From the NCBI GenBank assembly GCA_022496205.1, contig WTXD01000001.1, positions 1,736,001 through 1,800,000 of the forward strand: a stretch of DNA of 64,000 nt, read 5' to 3'. The position numbers and the translations under genes are program-made. Below, piece after piece: positions 29,909-42,800 of the stretch. The number at the start of each line of letters is the position of its first letter. The stretch's first letter is position 1. Source of the stretch: Gloeopeniophorella convolvens (taxonomy: Eukaryota; Basidiomycota; Agaricomycetes; Russulales). The notes beneath the pieces are model-generated. The model was not told the origin of the DNA. It searched no databases and saw only the letters and a program-made list of their open reading frames with translations.

Positions 29909-32900
29909 CTACGACCCCCGCCAGCTCGACGGCGGCGACACCGCCCCAACGAGCCCATACCCCTGCCCCTGCCCCTGCTGCCCCTGCGCCGGCCCAGACT
30001 CCCCGCGCTTCGGCGCCTTTCCCTGACCCTGCCCCTGCCCCAGCCCGGGCCCCGGCGCCGTCCGCGTGCGCGCGCGCCGCTGGTTCCCCTGCGCCTGCGC
30101 CGGCATGCGCGACGAGCGGTCGCGCGGCGCGCCGATCGACTCGCCAAAGACGCTGCTGGCGCCCCACGCGCCGCCGGCGTCGGACGCGGCGTACGCGCTG
30201 CCGGCGTACATCGAGCGCGCGCTGCTCGGGAAGGGCGCGGGGCTTTGGGCGGGCCAGCCCATCATGTTCATGGGCACGTTCATGTTCATGGGCATGTTCA
30301 TTGGGTTCATGCCCATGCCCATGTTCATGTTCATGTTCATGGGCATGGGCATGTTGCCCATGCCCATGCCCATGTTGCCCATGTTCATGGCAGGCCCCAC
30401 GCCGAGCACGCTCCCCGCGCCCGCGCTCGACCGCCCGCCGCCCCACCCGCTCACCGCGCTCCCGCGCTCCCACTCGTCCGCCGCGTCGCGCATCGCCTGC
30501 TGCGCGACCGCGAGCTGGTACGTCTGCTTCGCGATGAGCAGCGCCTGCTGGTGCGCCGCGAGCATGCGCGCGTCGGGCGCGGGCGCGGACGCCGCGAGCA
30601 GGTTCTGCAGCGAGAGGCTGCCGAGCGGGTTCGCGAAGGGCTGCTGTTGTTGTTGCTGCTGCTGCATGTTGCTCATGCCTATGTTCATGTTCATGTTCAT
30701 GTTCATGGGGATCCCGGGGCTCATGTTCATGTTCATGCCCATGCCCATGCCGGCGTTGGCCATGGCCATGCTCATCCGCGGCGGGACGTTCACCGGCGGC
30801 TCCTCGTCGTCGTCCGCGTCGCCATCGTCGATCGGGCCCGGCCCATTGATGACCTTCCCGAGCTGCACGCAAACACATACACGCATCGGCCCACGCACAG
30901 AGGAGAAACGCACGAAACACGCACCTCAATCGCCGCCTTGGCCTCGCTCCGCCGGCGCTCGCGCCGCTTCTCCTCCGCCGCGCGCTCCCTCGCATCATCC
31001 ACATCTGCGTCTGCGCCAGCGTCCACGTCCTCGCGGCGCGCTCCACCGCCTACAACAACGACCGGCCGTCCCCCCGACCCGCTCTTCCGCCGCTCGCGCT
31101 CCCTCTCGCGCGCCGCATCAACCTCATCCACAAACGTCACGCTCGCGCGCTTCCGATGCCCGAGCCCCGGCCGGCCCAGCTCCGACCCGTCGCGCGGCGT
31201 CGCGGGCATGCGGCTGCTGCTCGAGCTCGCGGGGCTGCCGTCGCGCAGCGCGAACGGCCGGGGCGGCGGTGGCTGCGGCGGCGGCGCGGCGGACGAGAGC
31301 GACGACGCGGAGGCAGAGGCGGAGGCAGAGGCGGAGGCAGAGGAGGAGGATGGCGGGGTCGTGCGGATGTTCGAGACGAGCAGGCTGGCGGCGGGCGCGC
31401 GCAGCGGGCGCGCTTTCGGCTGCGGGAGGGGCGGCTCGTCGCGCGGGGGCTTGGGCGCGCCGCCGCGCACGACGCGCACGGTGGTGCGCGGGTCCTGCGG
31501 TTCTTGCTGCCGTGGTGGCGGCTGCTGCTGCTGCTGCTGCTGCGGGGACCTCGATTGTTGTTGCGGGGGTCTCTGCTGCTGCTGTTGCTGCTGCTGAGGG
31601 GGTCTTGACGGTTGCAGCTGAGTCCTCTGCTGCTGTGGCTGCGGCTGCGGCCTCTGCTGCTGCTGCTGCACCTGCGGCCGAGTCCCCTGCTGCCGCGGCG
31701 GGGACTGCTGCTGCTGCTGCTGCTGCCGCCGCCCCTCCTCCCTCCGCGCCACCTCGGCCTCGGCCTCCGCCTCCGCAGCAACCGCCGCCTCCGCAACCGC
31801 CCAATCCAGCGCCGCCACCGCAAGCGACGCACTGCTCGCCTGCGACGTCGGCCGCGACGTGACCGCAAACGCCGGCGGCTCGCGCCGCTCCCGGATCGGC
31901 GTCGGCGTGATGTGCGGCGCCGCCGCGTCCGCGCTCGACGCCGAGCTCGACGCGGACGCGGACGCAGGCGGCGGCGGGAGCGACATGCGCTTCGCGGGCC
32001 GCACGGGCGTCGTGTCGACTTTGAGCGCGCCGCCGGGCGACTTGGGCCGCGGGGACGCGTGGGTGGACACGGGTTTGGGCGGCGGGATGGGAGGCGGCGC
32101 GGGTGCGGGTGTGGGTGCGGGTGCGGGCGAGGTGCGGTACGCAAGCGCCGGCGAGTGCGCGCGCGGCTTCTCGGGCAGCTCGGGCGGCGTGAACGCCTCG
32201 TCCCGCGCCTCTGCCTCTGCCCCCACCTCCGCCTCCGTCCCCGACGCGCCGCCGCCGCCGCCGCCGCCGCCAATCCCGCCCGCAAGCGCAGACAGCCGCT
32301 CGCCCAGCCCAAGCCCAAACGACGCCTTGCGCGCGCGCGGCGCAGGCGCGTCCTTGAGCGGCGCGGTGCTGCGCACGGGCGGCGCGAGCGCGCCGAGGTC
32401 GATGAGCGGCTTCGCGGGGCGCGCGCGCGGGCTCGGGCGCGAGGCGGCGCTGCCTGGCCGCGGCGGCGCGACGAGCGACGCGAGCGGCGCGTCCTCCGAG
32501 TCTGCGTCCGAGTCCGCGGACGCGTCGGACGAGTCGGACGAGGTGGACGGCGCGCGCGAGCGCGCACGCGGGAGCGCGGGGGCTGGTGCGGGTGCGGGCG
32601 TTAGCGCAGGGGTCAGCGGGGCGCGCGGGGGGCACGCACCGGCAGAGTGCTTGGAGAGCATGGACGCGCGCTTCGCGGCGGCGTCTGGGACGAGCGCGGA
32701 GGTCGAGACGCTCGCGCGTGTGCGCGAGTAGACGCTTGGCGTGCGGCCTGGCCTGCCCGCGGCCTCGACCGCGGGCGCGCCGCTCACGCTGCGCGGGCCG
32801 GGGCGCGCGGGGGGTCGGGACGGCGCGCCGTGGCCGAGCTCGGAGCGCGTAGGCACGGGCGCGGCGGGGGACGAGCGGTGGCCGAGCTCGGACTGCGTGC

Positions 32901-34149
32901 CGCCGGCGGACCTGCTGGTGAGGGTGCGCTTGCGGGCCGGGCGCAGCGTGGCCTCCGCCTCGCTCTCGGACTCGCCCTCGTCCGAAGACTCCGACGAGGT
33001 CGAGGCGGCGGAGGACGGAAAGAGCGGCGCGGTCGAGCTGCGCAGGGGGGCGGCGTTGCGGGGAAGCGGCGGCCGGGTTTGGGGAGGGGTGCTAGAGGGG
33101 CCGGAGGGGGGAGGCGCGGGCGCGGGTGCGGGCGTGCCGACGGTCGAGGAGCGCTTGCGGCCGCGCACCTGGCCGGGTGCCAGGCTGTCACGGTCGCCCG
33201 GGGATGACGGCACGGGCGAGTTGGCGGCGCTGCGGCGTGCCTGGGCCTCGCGGAAGGCGGCAACGGATATGCGCTGGGACGAGTCGCTCGCAAAGCTGTC
33301 CCCGCGCGGGCGGGGGCGCACGGGAGGGTCGAGGGCGGGCGCGAGCTCTAGCGAGGGAGGGTCGGGGTTGGGCGAGGTGGAGGGAGAGGAGGGCGTGACA
33401 TGGCGGAAGGATTTGAGGTTGAACGAGTCGCCGGGGACGGGCGGGACGGGGGCGACGAGGAGCGAGGCCTCTGGGATGGATGCCTTTGATTTAGTACGAT
33501 CTCGGGAGCGGGCCCAGGAGAAGAGGCCGCCCTTGTTGGGAGAAGGGGCCGGTTTGGAGGGCGGAGTGTACGGCGGGTGATGTGCGTCGGGATTGCTCAT
33601 GGTCTCATAATTGCGTGCCGTGTCCTGGGAGCTGTGGCGGGAGTGAATAAAGGGAACGTCCTGGGGCAGGGAGCGGGTGGAGAGGGTGTTGTGGGGGTCG
33701 ACGTAGGAACCAAAGATTGCCGAGCGGGATGGTGGCGGGGGGAGTGACGGGGAGTCTGAGAGGGAAGAGTCGGCGGAGAGGTAAGTCGGCCTGGGGACGG
33801 GAGGCTGGGGGCTCTGGTGCGCAGAGGAGAGCTTGGAGGAGGAGGACTGTTTCCTGCGAAAGGGCATTTTGATCTTTGATGAGGAGGCGCTGGGGCTGTT
33901 GGCGGGCGAGGCGAGCGAGTAGACCGTGGCGGGGCTGTGGTTGTGCACGTTGAGCGGGGGCGAGTCGACGTCTGCGAGGACGTATTCGGTCTCGAGAGAG
34001 AGTTGAGAGCCCTCAAGAAGGTCAGAGTCGCCGCCGATGCTGGGCGACGTGCTGCTCTTGCCGGCCGGCGCCCTGGAAGCGTCGGAGGTTTTACGAAGCG
34101 TGCGAGCATTGTCGCGCTTTGCGAAGAGCCCGAGGAATCCGGGGGCCAT
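29909..34149 (-). CDS. 1,392-residue disordered protein with polyQ and Asn/Met repeats
   Basis: Two exons, 30925-34149 and 29909-30862, joined by a 62-base intron in phase 0. The N-terminus 'MAPGFLGLFAKRDNARTLRK' is followed by about 700 residues of Ser/Pro-rich disorder, then a Glu/Ala helix and Gln-rich tracts, then a basic 'RERERERRKSGSGG' region. Across the splice junction the sequence becomes 'AKAAIELGKVINGPGPIDD', the most conserved-looking part. The last third has 'MNMNMNMSPG'-type repeats, a polyQ run, and a possible folded helix 'ALLIAKQTYQLAVAQQAM'. I do not recognise a named domain. The plus strand also shows a long open frame here, caused by GC bias; the minus strand is preferred because of splicing and composition. 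Confidence 0.75.
30255..30390 (-). repeat. Coding hexanucleotide repeat, first Asn/Met block
   Basis: Plus-strand units of the type CATGTT and CATGCC repeat through this block; on the coding strand they give alternating Met with Asn, Pro or Gly. A second block lies at 30675-30775. Such tracts can change length by slippage. Confidence 0.8.
30675..30775 (-). repeat. Coding hexanucleotide repeat, second Asn/Met block
   Basis: Same CATGTT/CATGCC unit as 30255-30390, directly beside a short polyQ run (30640-30667, CTG/TTG units on the plus strand). Confidence 0.8.
31510..31735 (-). repeat. Interrupted CAG/CAA (polyglutamine) coding tracts
   Basis: Several CTG-rich runs on the plus strand encode glutamine tracts of four to nine residues broken by Pro, Arg and Ser. 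Mixed CAG/CAA codons suggest selection for the residues and not just slippage. Confidence 0.75.
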
Positions 34150-35092
34150 CCTCGAGCGAGCCGAGTTGAGCGAGCCTCCGAGCGAGAGAGGGAGTGGAAA
34201 GATGGAGAGAGAGCAAGCGAGCGAGCGTCAGCCTCCGCCGGAGAGCGTCGGACGATCTCGTCTCGTCTCGTGTCTGCCACGACCCGCCTCACTTCCGCTC
34301 CGTCACTGGCCTCACCGCACTCCCGGATGACGTCCGACCACCGTCTTCACCACTCTCAACATTACGCACACTCAATCCACAGAGTTTATTGCGCTCCACC
34401 TCCTGATCACCCCCAATTGGCCGCCACCGATCCCCGTTCACACGCCCCACCGTCTTCTCTTCCTCGCTTTCCCCTGGGCAACCGCCCCGCCCGTCGATCG
34501 TACCCTGCACAGCCCAGTCGCCCACGGGACATACTTACTCTCTCACTATCCGCCTCACCGCCTCCTCCAAATAAGCCTGCTCCCGCTCTGCCCCTAGCCA
34601 CTCACTCCGCGGAGAGTTACTGTACCTTATCGCCCGCGCGCCTTTCCCGTCTGAATAGAGACATCGATGTTCTTCCATGGCAAGCCATCAACGCCGCCTG
34701 CAGCTTCCAATGCAGCCCGTCTTCCCATGCGGCGTCGGCCGTCTGACCTCGGACACACACGCCCGACCCGCTCGCGTGCGCATGCCAGTTCGCGTTCGTT
34801 CGCAGCGCTTCGACGTGTAAGAATCCCGTGCCGCACGGGTGCAGTCGCGCCCGAGTCTAACTTATCCGCCGTACAGCGTGGCACTGCTCCCGCAGTGGAA
34901 TAGGGGATGCACAGGCAGGGGGCACGAAGTCGCTCCGGGAGAATCCGAACCTGCTACGTCGCCCGGCGGCTAGCCACGAACTAAGTCCGTTTCTCCGCAG
35001 AAAGACGCGCTCTGGATTGGGTATACATACGCATACATGTGTACAGTACAACAGCGTCCGCGATCTACGCACCGCAACGGACTCTATCACAC
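34150..35092. other. Intergenic gap between two minus-strand genes
   Basis: About 940 bases, holding the promoter of the disordered protein gene (GAGC/GAGA-rich near 34150-34260) and the 3' flank of the DUF6534 gene. No gene seen on either strand. Confidence 0.55.
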
Positions 35093-37207
35093 TCACGGCA
35101 CCATGTGCACCTTCGACTCCCCGCTGGCACCCCTCGCATCGAGCGGATACGCACCCGCGCCGCCGTCGTCCCCGCCAAGCTCGTCCCGCCCATCCGACAG
35201 CACAGACGCCGACGGTGCCCCGCTCTCATGCAACGAGAGCGCGACGTCCGTCGCGGGGCTCGCGAAGCGCGACGTGCGCGGGGACCCGTCGTACGCGCGG
35301 CGCAGCCCGCGGCGCCCGTTGAGCCTGGAGGAAACATCAGCGAGCGCGCGACGTCAGCACGAAAGCAGCGCAGCGCACATCGCGAGCATCGAGTTTGTGT
35401 AGACTGAAGCACGTGCGATGAGCGGTCTGCGAAGCCTGGTCGACGGGGCGGCTCACGCTTCGCGAGGACGAGGTGGAACGGGAGGAACACGAGCGTCTTG
35501 CGCGCCGTGACCCACTGCACCAACGCACCAACGCACCAACACATCAACGTCCACGCGCACACGCCACCAAACGAGCGCGCTCACCGCGACCAGCTGCGCA
35601 ACCTCCACCACCCTGCAGGCTTCACGCGTCATCGTCCGGCCGCGGGCGCGCGGCGCGCACAACTCACCCAGTCAACAGCGCCGTGTTCACCGTCCACACA
35701 ATCAGCCGGTTGATCAGCGAGTTCGTCCTGCAGCACGCCGGGTCAGCCTCAACCTCAGCTACGCGCGCGCGACGCACCGCCGGATGCCCGTCTTGCCCCG
35801 GTCCAGGTAGTACAGCAGCGGGCCGGTGATCAACGCGTCCGCAACCGCCGCAGTCGCCATCTGCGCCGTCATCGGGCCCTGCACGCACGATCAGCTCTCG
35901 CGCATACGGAGAGCGGAGGAGAGAGGAAAGGCGCGTGCCATGTACGACGGGAGGCGGTCGAAGCGCTCCTCCTCGAACCTGCGCGCGGTCACCCTAGTCA
36001 GTATAGACACTGCCTGTACGTTACAGCCTGCGCGACGCACGACATGACACACATCACTGCGCATGAACGTGCACGAGCATCAGCACCAGCACCGCGCCGT
36101 GGGAGGCCCGGACAGACGCACCGAGCCCGATGCCTTGAGCGGCGCAATGGTCAGCCACGCGGCGCGGAATGGAAGGGAATGGAAGCGCGTCCGCGTCAGC
36201 GCGGGCGGCGTACCTAGCTGCGGAAGCGAGAATACCATCTGCACCGCGCGCGGGGATCAGCGGGTCGAACGGAAGGAGACAGGTACAGGGGAGGGACGCA
36301 CTATGAGCGCGATCAGCGGCTTGTTTCCGTGGCTCACTGCGCGGGTCGACGGCCCGTTGTGAGTGCGCGCGCGCATAGAGGCCAGGGCGCGGTGCTCACG
36401 GTGCCAGAGGCGGACTGTGAAGAAGCTGCGGGTACCAGATCAACGTTCAATGTTCAGTAGAGGGCGACATGCTGCGCAGCGGGGCGGGCGGGCGTACCAG
36501 CGGACAAGGAACGTCACGATGACCTGCAGGGAAGCCGCGTGCGCGTGAGCCCCCGTCGCCGGCGGTGGCGGCAGTGCGGACTGCGACCCACCGAGGGCGC
36601 GATCTCGAGCTGCGCGCGTGGCACCCGAGTCAGCACATACCCCGCACGAGGAGGCCCGCACATGCAGCACGCACATCTAGGCTCCTGCACCAGCACGATA
36701 AGACCTCGCCCGCGCGCAAACGATACGATACGGCAAGCGGCACGCACCACACCGAGACCTGCAGCGTCTCCGGCCTGCCATAATTAAGGATCAAGAAGTG
36801 GTACGTCGCGTGGCACAGCAGCACGAGCTGCAGCGTGTCGAGCGCCCTGCCGCGACCGCTCCGCGTCAGCACACGCCGCCGCAGACCGACCGGCCGACCG
36901 CAGCGCACCACAGCGTCGCGATCTACACACGCAGGCAGCAGCAGCAGGAGCCGACCGAACAGTCAGCGCGGCGCGTGCGGCGGGGCGGGCGAAGCGCTCA
37001 CCAGCGCGCGCAGGCCGAGCCGGTCCCGCGCGCCGCTCGTGCAGTACTGATACGTCTGGAAGAGCAGGATCCCGTACAGCCTGGGCGCGCGCAGCTCAGC
37101 ACAGCACACGTCCCGCCGCGACGCGCGCGCGCACGCACGCACATCGTGTCGACGAACAGCCCGACGAACACCGCGCCCATCGTGCGGCCGAGGTCAGGCG
37201 CAGACAT
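35093..37207 (-). CDS. DUF6534-type multi-spanning membrane protein, very intron dense
   Basis: The reading is spread over about 19 exons in 2.1 kb; several are only 10-25 bases. It starts 'MSAPDLGRTMGAVFVGLFVD' at 37207. Further exons give 'LYGILLFQTYQYC', 'ALDTLQLVLLCHATYHFLI', 'SLDLEIAPSVIVTFLVRC', 'FFTVRLWHLSHGNKPLIA', 'TNSLINRLIVWTVNTALLTG' and 'LYTNSMLAMLNGRRG', then a hydrophilic tail ending 'KVHMVP'. The order of helices and the 'RTNSLINRL..YTVNTGLLT' motif are those of the DUF6534 family, seven-helix proteins expanded in agaricomycetes, function unknown. Junctions of exons 12-13 (about 35,940-36,050) are the least certain. Confidence 0.8.
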
Positions 37208-37924
37208 GGTTGCGCCGCGCGCGTTGCAGGGGTAAGCAGCGAGGGAGGGAGGGGCGAGATGAGAGAGACAGAACAAGAGAGAGAGAGCCCCTGGATGATC
37301 TCGGATGGCAGGTCCGCGCTCGTGACGCTGCGCTGCGCGGTGGGAAGCCGGGCGTGCGCGCCCACGCGGGCCGCGAACTCTACGTGCCCACCCACCGCGA
37401 CGCGAGCGAGCGAGCGAGTGCATGCGTGCTGGCTGGCCGCGCGATAAGCACCGCGCGCGCCCGGCGGGGAATCGAGAAGGCGGCGCCGCGCCGAGAATAG
37501 GCCCAGCCTGCGGGCTTCTGGAACCGCGCGGGGGTGCGTCTCGGGCTCGGATAGGCAACGGGGCTGGTTGCATCCGCGCGCGCGAGAACATCGATGCGAA
37601 CGCGTCGAGCGGCGGGCGGCGTTCGCGCGCGTGCCTTGGAGCTGTGCTGCGCGCCGGATGCCATGAGCGGCGCGGCGCGTGTGCGCGGATGCAGCGGCGC
37701 ACGCACTGAGATGGTCTTGTTGCACGCGCTGCCGTGTGCTTTTCTCGGGATATGTGGGAACGCAGCGATAACGCCTATCGGATACCGTATGTAGGCGGTG
37801 CCTGCGGCGATACTCTGTGCATTATGCGTTGTCTGCACACCCCGCGCCGCGCGATGAACCATGCACCCACTCTCACTCGTCTGCCGGACCGGACGCACAA
37901 GGTACTCGGGCATACCTTTCCGCT
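37208..37924. other. Intergenic gap
   Basis: About 700 bases holding the promoter side of the DUF6534 gene, including a GA-rich stretch near 37255-37290. Only short overlapping frames are present. Confidence 0.5.
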
Positions 37925-38250
37925 ACGCCGCCGCCTCGTGCTCCTCCCAGAACCCGCGAAGAGCAAGAGACGTCCTCCACTTCCCGTCCATGGGGAAGGC
38001 CGTGAGCTTCCCGGGGCGCGGATACCTGAGCAACTTCCCTGCAGCGGGAGAGCTCTGGACGGCAGCCCCCGGGCGCTGCTCGAAACGGCTCCGTGGTCTC
38101 GAGGACGCGCAGCACAGCGACCTTCTTCTGCCTGCCAGCTCCGACAGCTCGAAGCGAAAGCGCGCTAGTATACGGGACGTAGAGAAGAGCTGAGCCGAGC
38201 CGAGGCGGTGAAAGATGGTGGATGCTCTCAAAGCGGCCGACATGGTGCCA
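37925..38250 (-). pseudogene. Internally deleted relic of the 38.5/44.0-kb gene family
   Basis: The minus strand begins 'ASTIFHRLG', like the presequence 'RSTIFHRLASVL' of the intact gene at 38452-39593. It then jumps directly to C-terminal-exon sequence: 'KKVAVLRVLETTEPF' in one frame and 'LLRYPRPGKLTAFPMDG' and 'ALRGFWEEHEAA' in another. The central 250 residues are missing and the frame is broken, so it cannot make the normal protein. Confidence 0.75.
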
Positions 38251-38451
38251 TGCCGAGGAGACAGTCCCGTGACCGCGGACTCCAACTTGTGCTCGTTTCG
38301 CCACGCCGACTGTCAACGTCAACTGGCATCATCACCACTGGCAACCTTATCTGTTGAAGGGTCGAGAGCCACTGCCAGCTTCCACTGTTGATTTATCCAA
38401 TGCGTGTAGGACATGCCATATATATAGTACGTACTAGAGCACACCTTTTCA

Positions 38452-39593
38452 CTACGACGCGACAGAACCAGCGGCCGTGCGCCGTTCGTAGTCCTCCCAG
38501 AACGCCCGCAGAGCACGGCAAACGATCAGCTCGCCATCAGCGGGATACCATATGAGTTTCCCACTGCGCGGATACGAGAGCAGCTCCCCTTCTACGGGCA
38601 GCGCTCGAAGAAAGTCTCCCAGGCGCTCCTTGACGGGCTCCGTGATCTTGAGGACGCGGAGGACAGCAGCCTTCTTCCCGTCTTTACCCAGCGTTATCGG
38701 CTCGAAGCAAACGACACCTGCGCCTGTAGCATACGAAGACACAATTGAGACAAACACAGCTGCGCGGCACAGCACATAAAAAAGTTACCCTGTGTGAACG
38801 CCATGAGCTGCGGCGACCCCGACTCCATGCCGATCCGGGCGTAGTGAGCGCCCTCTTTCGCCTTGAGCCAAAATACGAGCGATGACCTGGCAAAGTTGAC
38901 CGGGAACGGCTGCCCAAACCGCTCGACCACGGGTACGTCCGCGAGCACGCGCTTGCCGGACTTGGGGTACGACGACCAGGCCGCGAGCTGCGCCTGCGTC
39001 ACCAGCCCCTCCTCCTGCAGGAGCTCCGCCAGGCCCGCGTGTCTGGGCGACGCTAGGAGGCCGGGAGACACATGCCACGGCACGCCGCTGGCCCGCATGA
39101 GGTCGTGGCCCTCCTCGAACGCGCGTGGAATATCGCCTTCCTGGGCGACCCGGAACCGTATCTGGCCAGACTCTGTAAGATCCCCTGGTGGTGCGTAGTA
39201 GAGGAACCCCCTAGTGCCCTCGGGGAACGGCAACTTGCTGCCGTCGACGTCAGCGCGGTCGTACAGCAAGCGCGCCGGCAATTGCTGGGGGCCGTGACGG
39301 CGAAGCGCCCACACGAAGGCTGTAATGCGCCCGGAAATGTCGATGAAGTCGGAGCGTTGAAGGCGAGCAGGGTTCAGTGTACGGATGCGCCTTGAGGACC
39401 GTCTCCCGCCTCTCTGGCCATTCGCTTCACGATCAGCCGGCGCTGACGATACAAGGCGTGATTGTGCACGTGGGCCGCAAGGGAGTGGGGGTCGGATATA
39501 GTGTGTTGGTATACGGTATGTGGGGGATGACAAAACCGAGGCAAGGCGGTGAAAGATGGTGGATCGCAGACCGCCGGCTGCAAGTGGGATCAT
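38452..39593 (-). CDS. Uncharacterised agaricomycete protein, copy 1, possible mitochondrial presequence
   Basis: Starts at 39593 ('MIPLAAGGLRSTIFHRLASV'), with an Arg-rich amphipathic head that resembles a mitochondrial signal. The core has 'IRTLNPARLQRSDFIDISG', 'LPFPEGTRGFLYYAPPGD', 'VPWHVSPGLLASPRHAGL' and 'VVERFGQPFPVNFARS'. A 65-base intron (38724-38788) leads to the last exon with 'KAAVLRVLKITEPVKERL', 'GELLSYPRSGKLIWYP' and 'ALRAFWEDYERR'. A second intron of 57 bases just before 'RIRTLNP' is likely by comparison with copy 2. No catalytic motif is visible. I believe it belongs to a family with many copies per genome in wood-decay fungi; that is recollection, not a search result. Confidence 0.75.
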
Positions 39594-39886
39594 GGTCCAC
39601 GAAAGGGAGAGGAAGTCCCGTGACCGCGTGACCACGCCATTTCGAATGACCGCGGGCGAGCTCAATGTCAACGCGTCAACACAGGCGTATATTGCAAAGG
39701 GCTTGTTCTGTCACATTATCCGGCATATCCAATCAATCTGCCTGCTACAATGTATTTACTGCCTCGTTCTGGATAAAATACTTTTTTTGTAAGTGTCGTC
39801 CGGCTGACGCGTGGGGGCGGAAAGCATACGGCGGGAGTTCTTCTTCCCATTGGCCTGTCTACCTGAGCGAGACAAAATCATGAAGA

Positions 39887-42800
39887 TCAATGCATCAGAT
39901 TCGCCTCTCCGAGAGGGTACATCGTGTGCAGTGCTTTGTTGACTGCCGAACCAACTCTGCCGGAGAAATCCCATTGGCACGCCCTCACCGCAAGCGCCGC
40001 CCATGCTTCAGGAGACTCCGCGACTGGTCGGAGCGTGTCCATTGACATTCCCGAGCACCAGTAGTCAAACGACGTGAAGGAAGGGCCCTCACCCTCGAGT
40101 ACGTGCGCTGCCTCTGATGGATCGTCGTAAAACACCTGCTTGAAGCCCGGCGTTTTGTCGCCTAGAGAGAATACGATGCGGATGATGGGCACGCTGCCTG
40201 CCTTGGGATCCTGGGGGTCCAACAGGCCAAATCTGAACGGGTCCATCCGTCTGAACGATTCTGCAGCGGGCGAGATCGTCTGACCGTAAAGCTTCACCTG
40301 GACAAGAATGTACCCGAGGTTCGCGCTCCCGCTTATGCGCTCACTCTGGTACAGATAGGGAATTACCATATCAACGCCGGGCTGACAGCACGCTCCCATG
40401 GCGGCCGCGCCCCGTGAGAGGAAACCGAGTATATGTTCGCCTCGGAAAACGGCCGTTTCCAGTGCCGGTGCGAAGTGGCTGAAATGCATCTTGGTGTCTC
40501 CGAATATGCGCTCGAATGTCTTGCCCGTGTCTCCGACGCGCCAAACAGAGGGGGTATCGTCTTGCATATCCCGAACGAAGAGCTGGGAGAGTAACTGCTT
40601 GACCGAGAAGACAGGTGAGGCGGCCCCGTCTGGCAATTCTTTGTGCATCAATTTTGCTACTTTGTCGCGAGCCCAGATGAAGAACGACTCCACGAGCAAC
40701 CCTCCACGATCCCCCTGATTGATGGGATAACTGCCCAAGATTGCTCGGAGAGCTTGAGGCAGAAAAAAGCCGGGATCGTCAGAGCGCATGATGAGGGAGG
40801 CGGCCTCCGAAAGAATTGGTTCTGATGGTGCAGCGCTGATCATGTATTTGTTATCTTTCGAAACCTCCAGACAGATACGCATATGCTGTTCCACTTGTTC
40901 GCGCGTGACGTCAGTTGGTTGGTCCGTGTATCGCGTACCGTTGATATCTAGCGGTAGGCGCTGCGATAGGATAGCGGATTTCTGGGACTCGCTGAGTTGG
41001 CTTCCCCAAGCGTAGTCGGCACATAGCAGTTTGGCCTGCGCAAAATCGAGCACCAACTTTCTCACTCGCGCACTTCCACTGTCATACAGCGAACCCCACC
41101 TAGACTTGGGTCAACGCCGGTCAGGGATGGTCACGAAGAACAACTCACAGAGGCCGTCCCATATGTGCGATGGATTCCACTGATGTCACCTCTTCGATGG
41201 TGCAAAACCGCATGCCGATTTTGTGTGAGTCCATGAGCTGGTCGAAACCGATTGCACTGAAAGGCGTGGGCAAGGCCTCGGACGGATCGGGTCGAGTAGG
41301 AGCAAACTCGGAGATCTTCGAGTCGGTGGACACGAAGAAAACAAAGGAAGAGCCACCGTGGAGCATGCGGAGAACTCGTCGAAGCTCACTGAAGTTGGAC
41401 GGGAGTGGTCGCGCATATTCGTTCATCAGTTCGTGTGCTTCGTCGAATGTGATGAAGATATCGGGGACGTGGCTTTTCCTGGGGTTGACCGAGTTAGCCA
41501 AGAGCACGTCTTTGACCGCCAGTACTTTCTTCTTCAACAGGTTCTCCTCCGCCTCGTTGAGGGAGTTCTCTGTCTCTTTCGAGAGCTATGACGGCCTGAG
41601 TAAGATTGGATTTGAACAACGATATGACCAGACTATCGCACCTTTTCAGCTCTTCGTAAGACTGCGTCGTAGAATGTTCGCCTTTGCTCGCCTACGGTAC
41701 GCAAGCTTTGGCCTTTTGTCATGTACTCCCTGAAAAGGCCTATGCGCTCTGGTGGGTCCACGTCCCCGAACGACTCGAGGGTTTTCGCCGTTTCCTCGGA
41801 TAGAGCGATGAGGAACGTATACATCCGCTTGTACGACTCGCTTGTTGTGTCGGAGCGGGTCAGATATCTGCGAAGATTGACGTCCGCTGGCGGGAACCCT
41901 GACAGACGACGTGAGACATTCAAGCACCAAGAGTCCTGGACGCAGACCATACCTGTAGTGTTGGGGTTTCGCAAGTTAATTGGAATCGAGAGGTGCGTCT
42001 TGGCGAACTCGTCAAGTAAACGAGACTTGCCCGTCCCAGATGACTGAATGATGGGACAGTAGGGTGCGTAGATTTTCGTCGATCTTTTCATGAACTCGAC
42101 GACGTGGTCCTCCAGCGCCTTTGTGGCGACAGAGGCGTTCACGAATGGGACATTCCAGGATTTTTCCGTTGCTGTACGGCCGTCAATTATGGTACGACAC
42201 AGAGAGGCTGCACAAACCCACCTTGTTCCCGCTCCAATATATCTGGACACATTGGTAAAAACGATCATGTCACCGTTGAGCACATGATCCGCGCAACAGG
42301 CCATACTCACCCTCCGGTTTGAATTCCTTCTGTGGGCTTTTGAAGAACAAATCTGGTGCTGAAATGTTACAACCCATCCAGCGTCCGATTAATGAACGCG
42401 CCATTGACGATCAGCTCCCGGAAATTTCCCTGTTGTTCCATCGTCTTGAGTGAATTGAAGAGATGTTGGCGCTGTCCAGGGTCGGAGAGCCTGTCTTCGA
42501 AGGTCCTGCGTTCGACAATATTTGGGCATAGCTTGGGGATATTGTCCATCACCAACAATACAGCAAACCAAAAGGAGGGCAATTCTTTCTTCAACATGGC
42601 ATCGGTCGCACCCTTGACGGATGCAGTCAACTTCCGGTTGAACAACTCGATCTCTTCAAATTTGAGACAGGCTAGGATGTCTTCAACGGCGAATGTACCA
42701 TCTGACTGGAGAGGAGGATCCGGAGGAGGCGGGTCCAGATCTTCGTCGCTCTCGATTTTGACTTTCTTGGCCTTAGGAGACGCAGGGGATGGTGAAGGGC

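Noticed and set aside
30066..31862. Long plus-strand open frame of about 600 codons
   Set aside because: It is the antisense shadow of the disordered minus-strand gene, open because of GC-rich and CTG-repeat composition; no domain or splicing support.
34920..34985. Possible tRNA (GGTTCGGATT on the minus strand)
   Set aside because: T-arm and acceptor do not pair and no A box is found at the proper distance.
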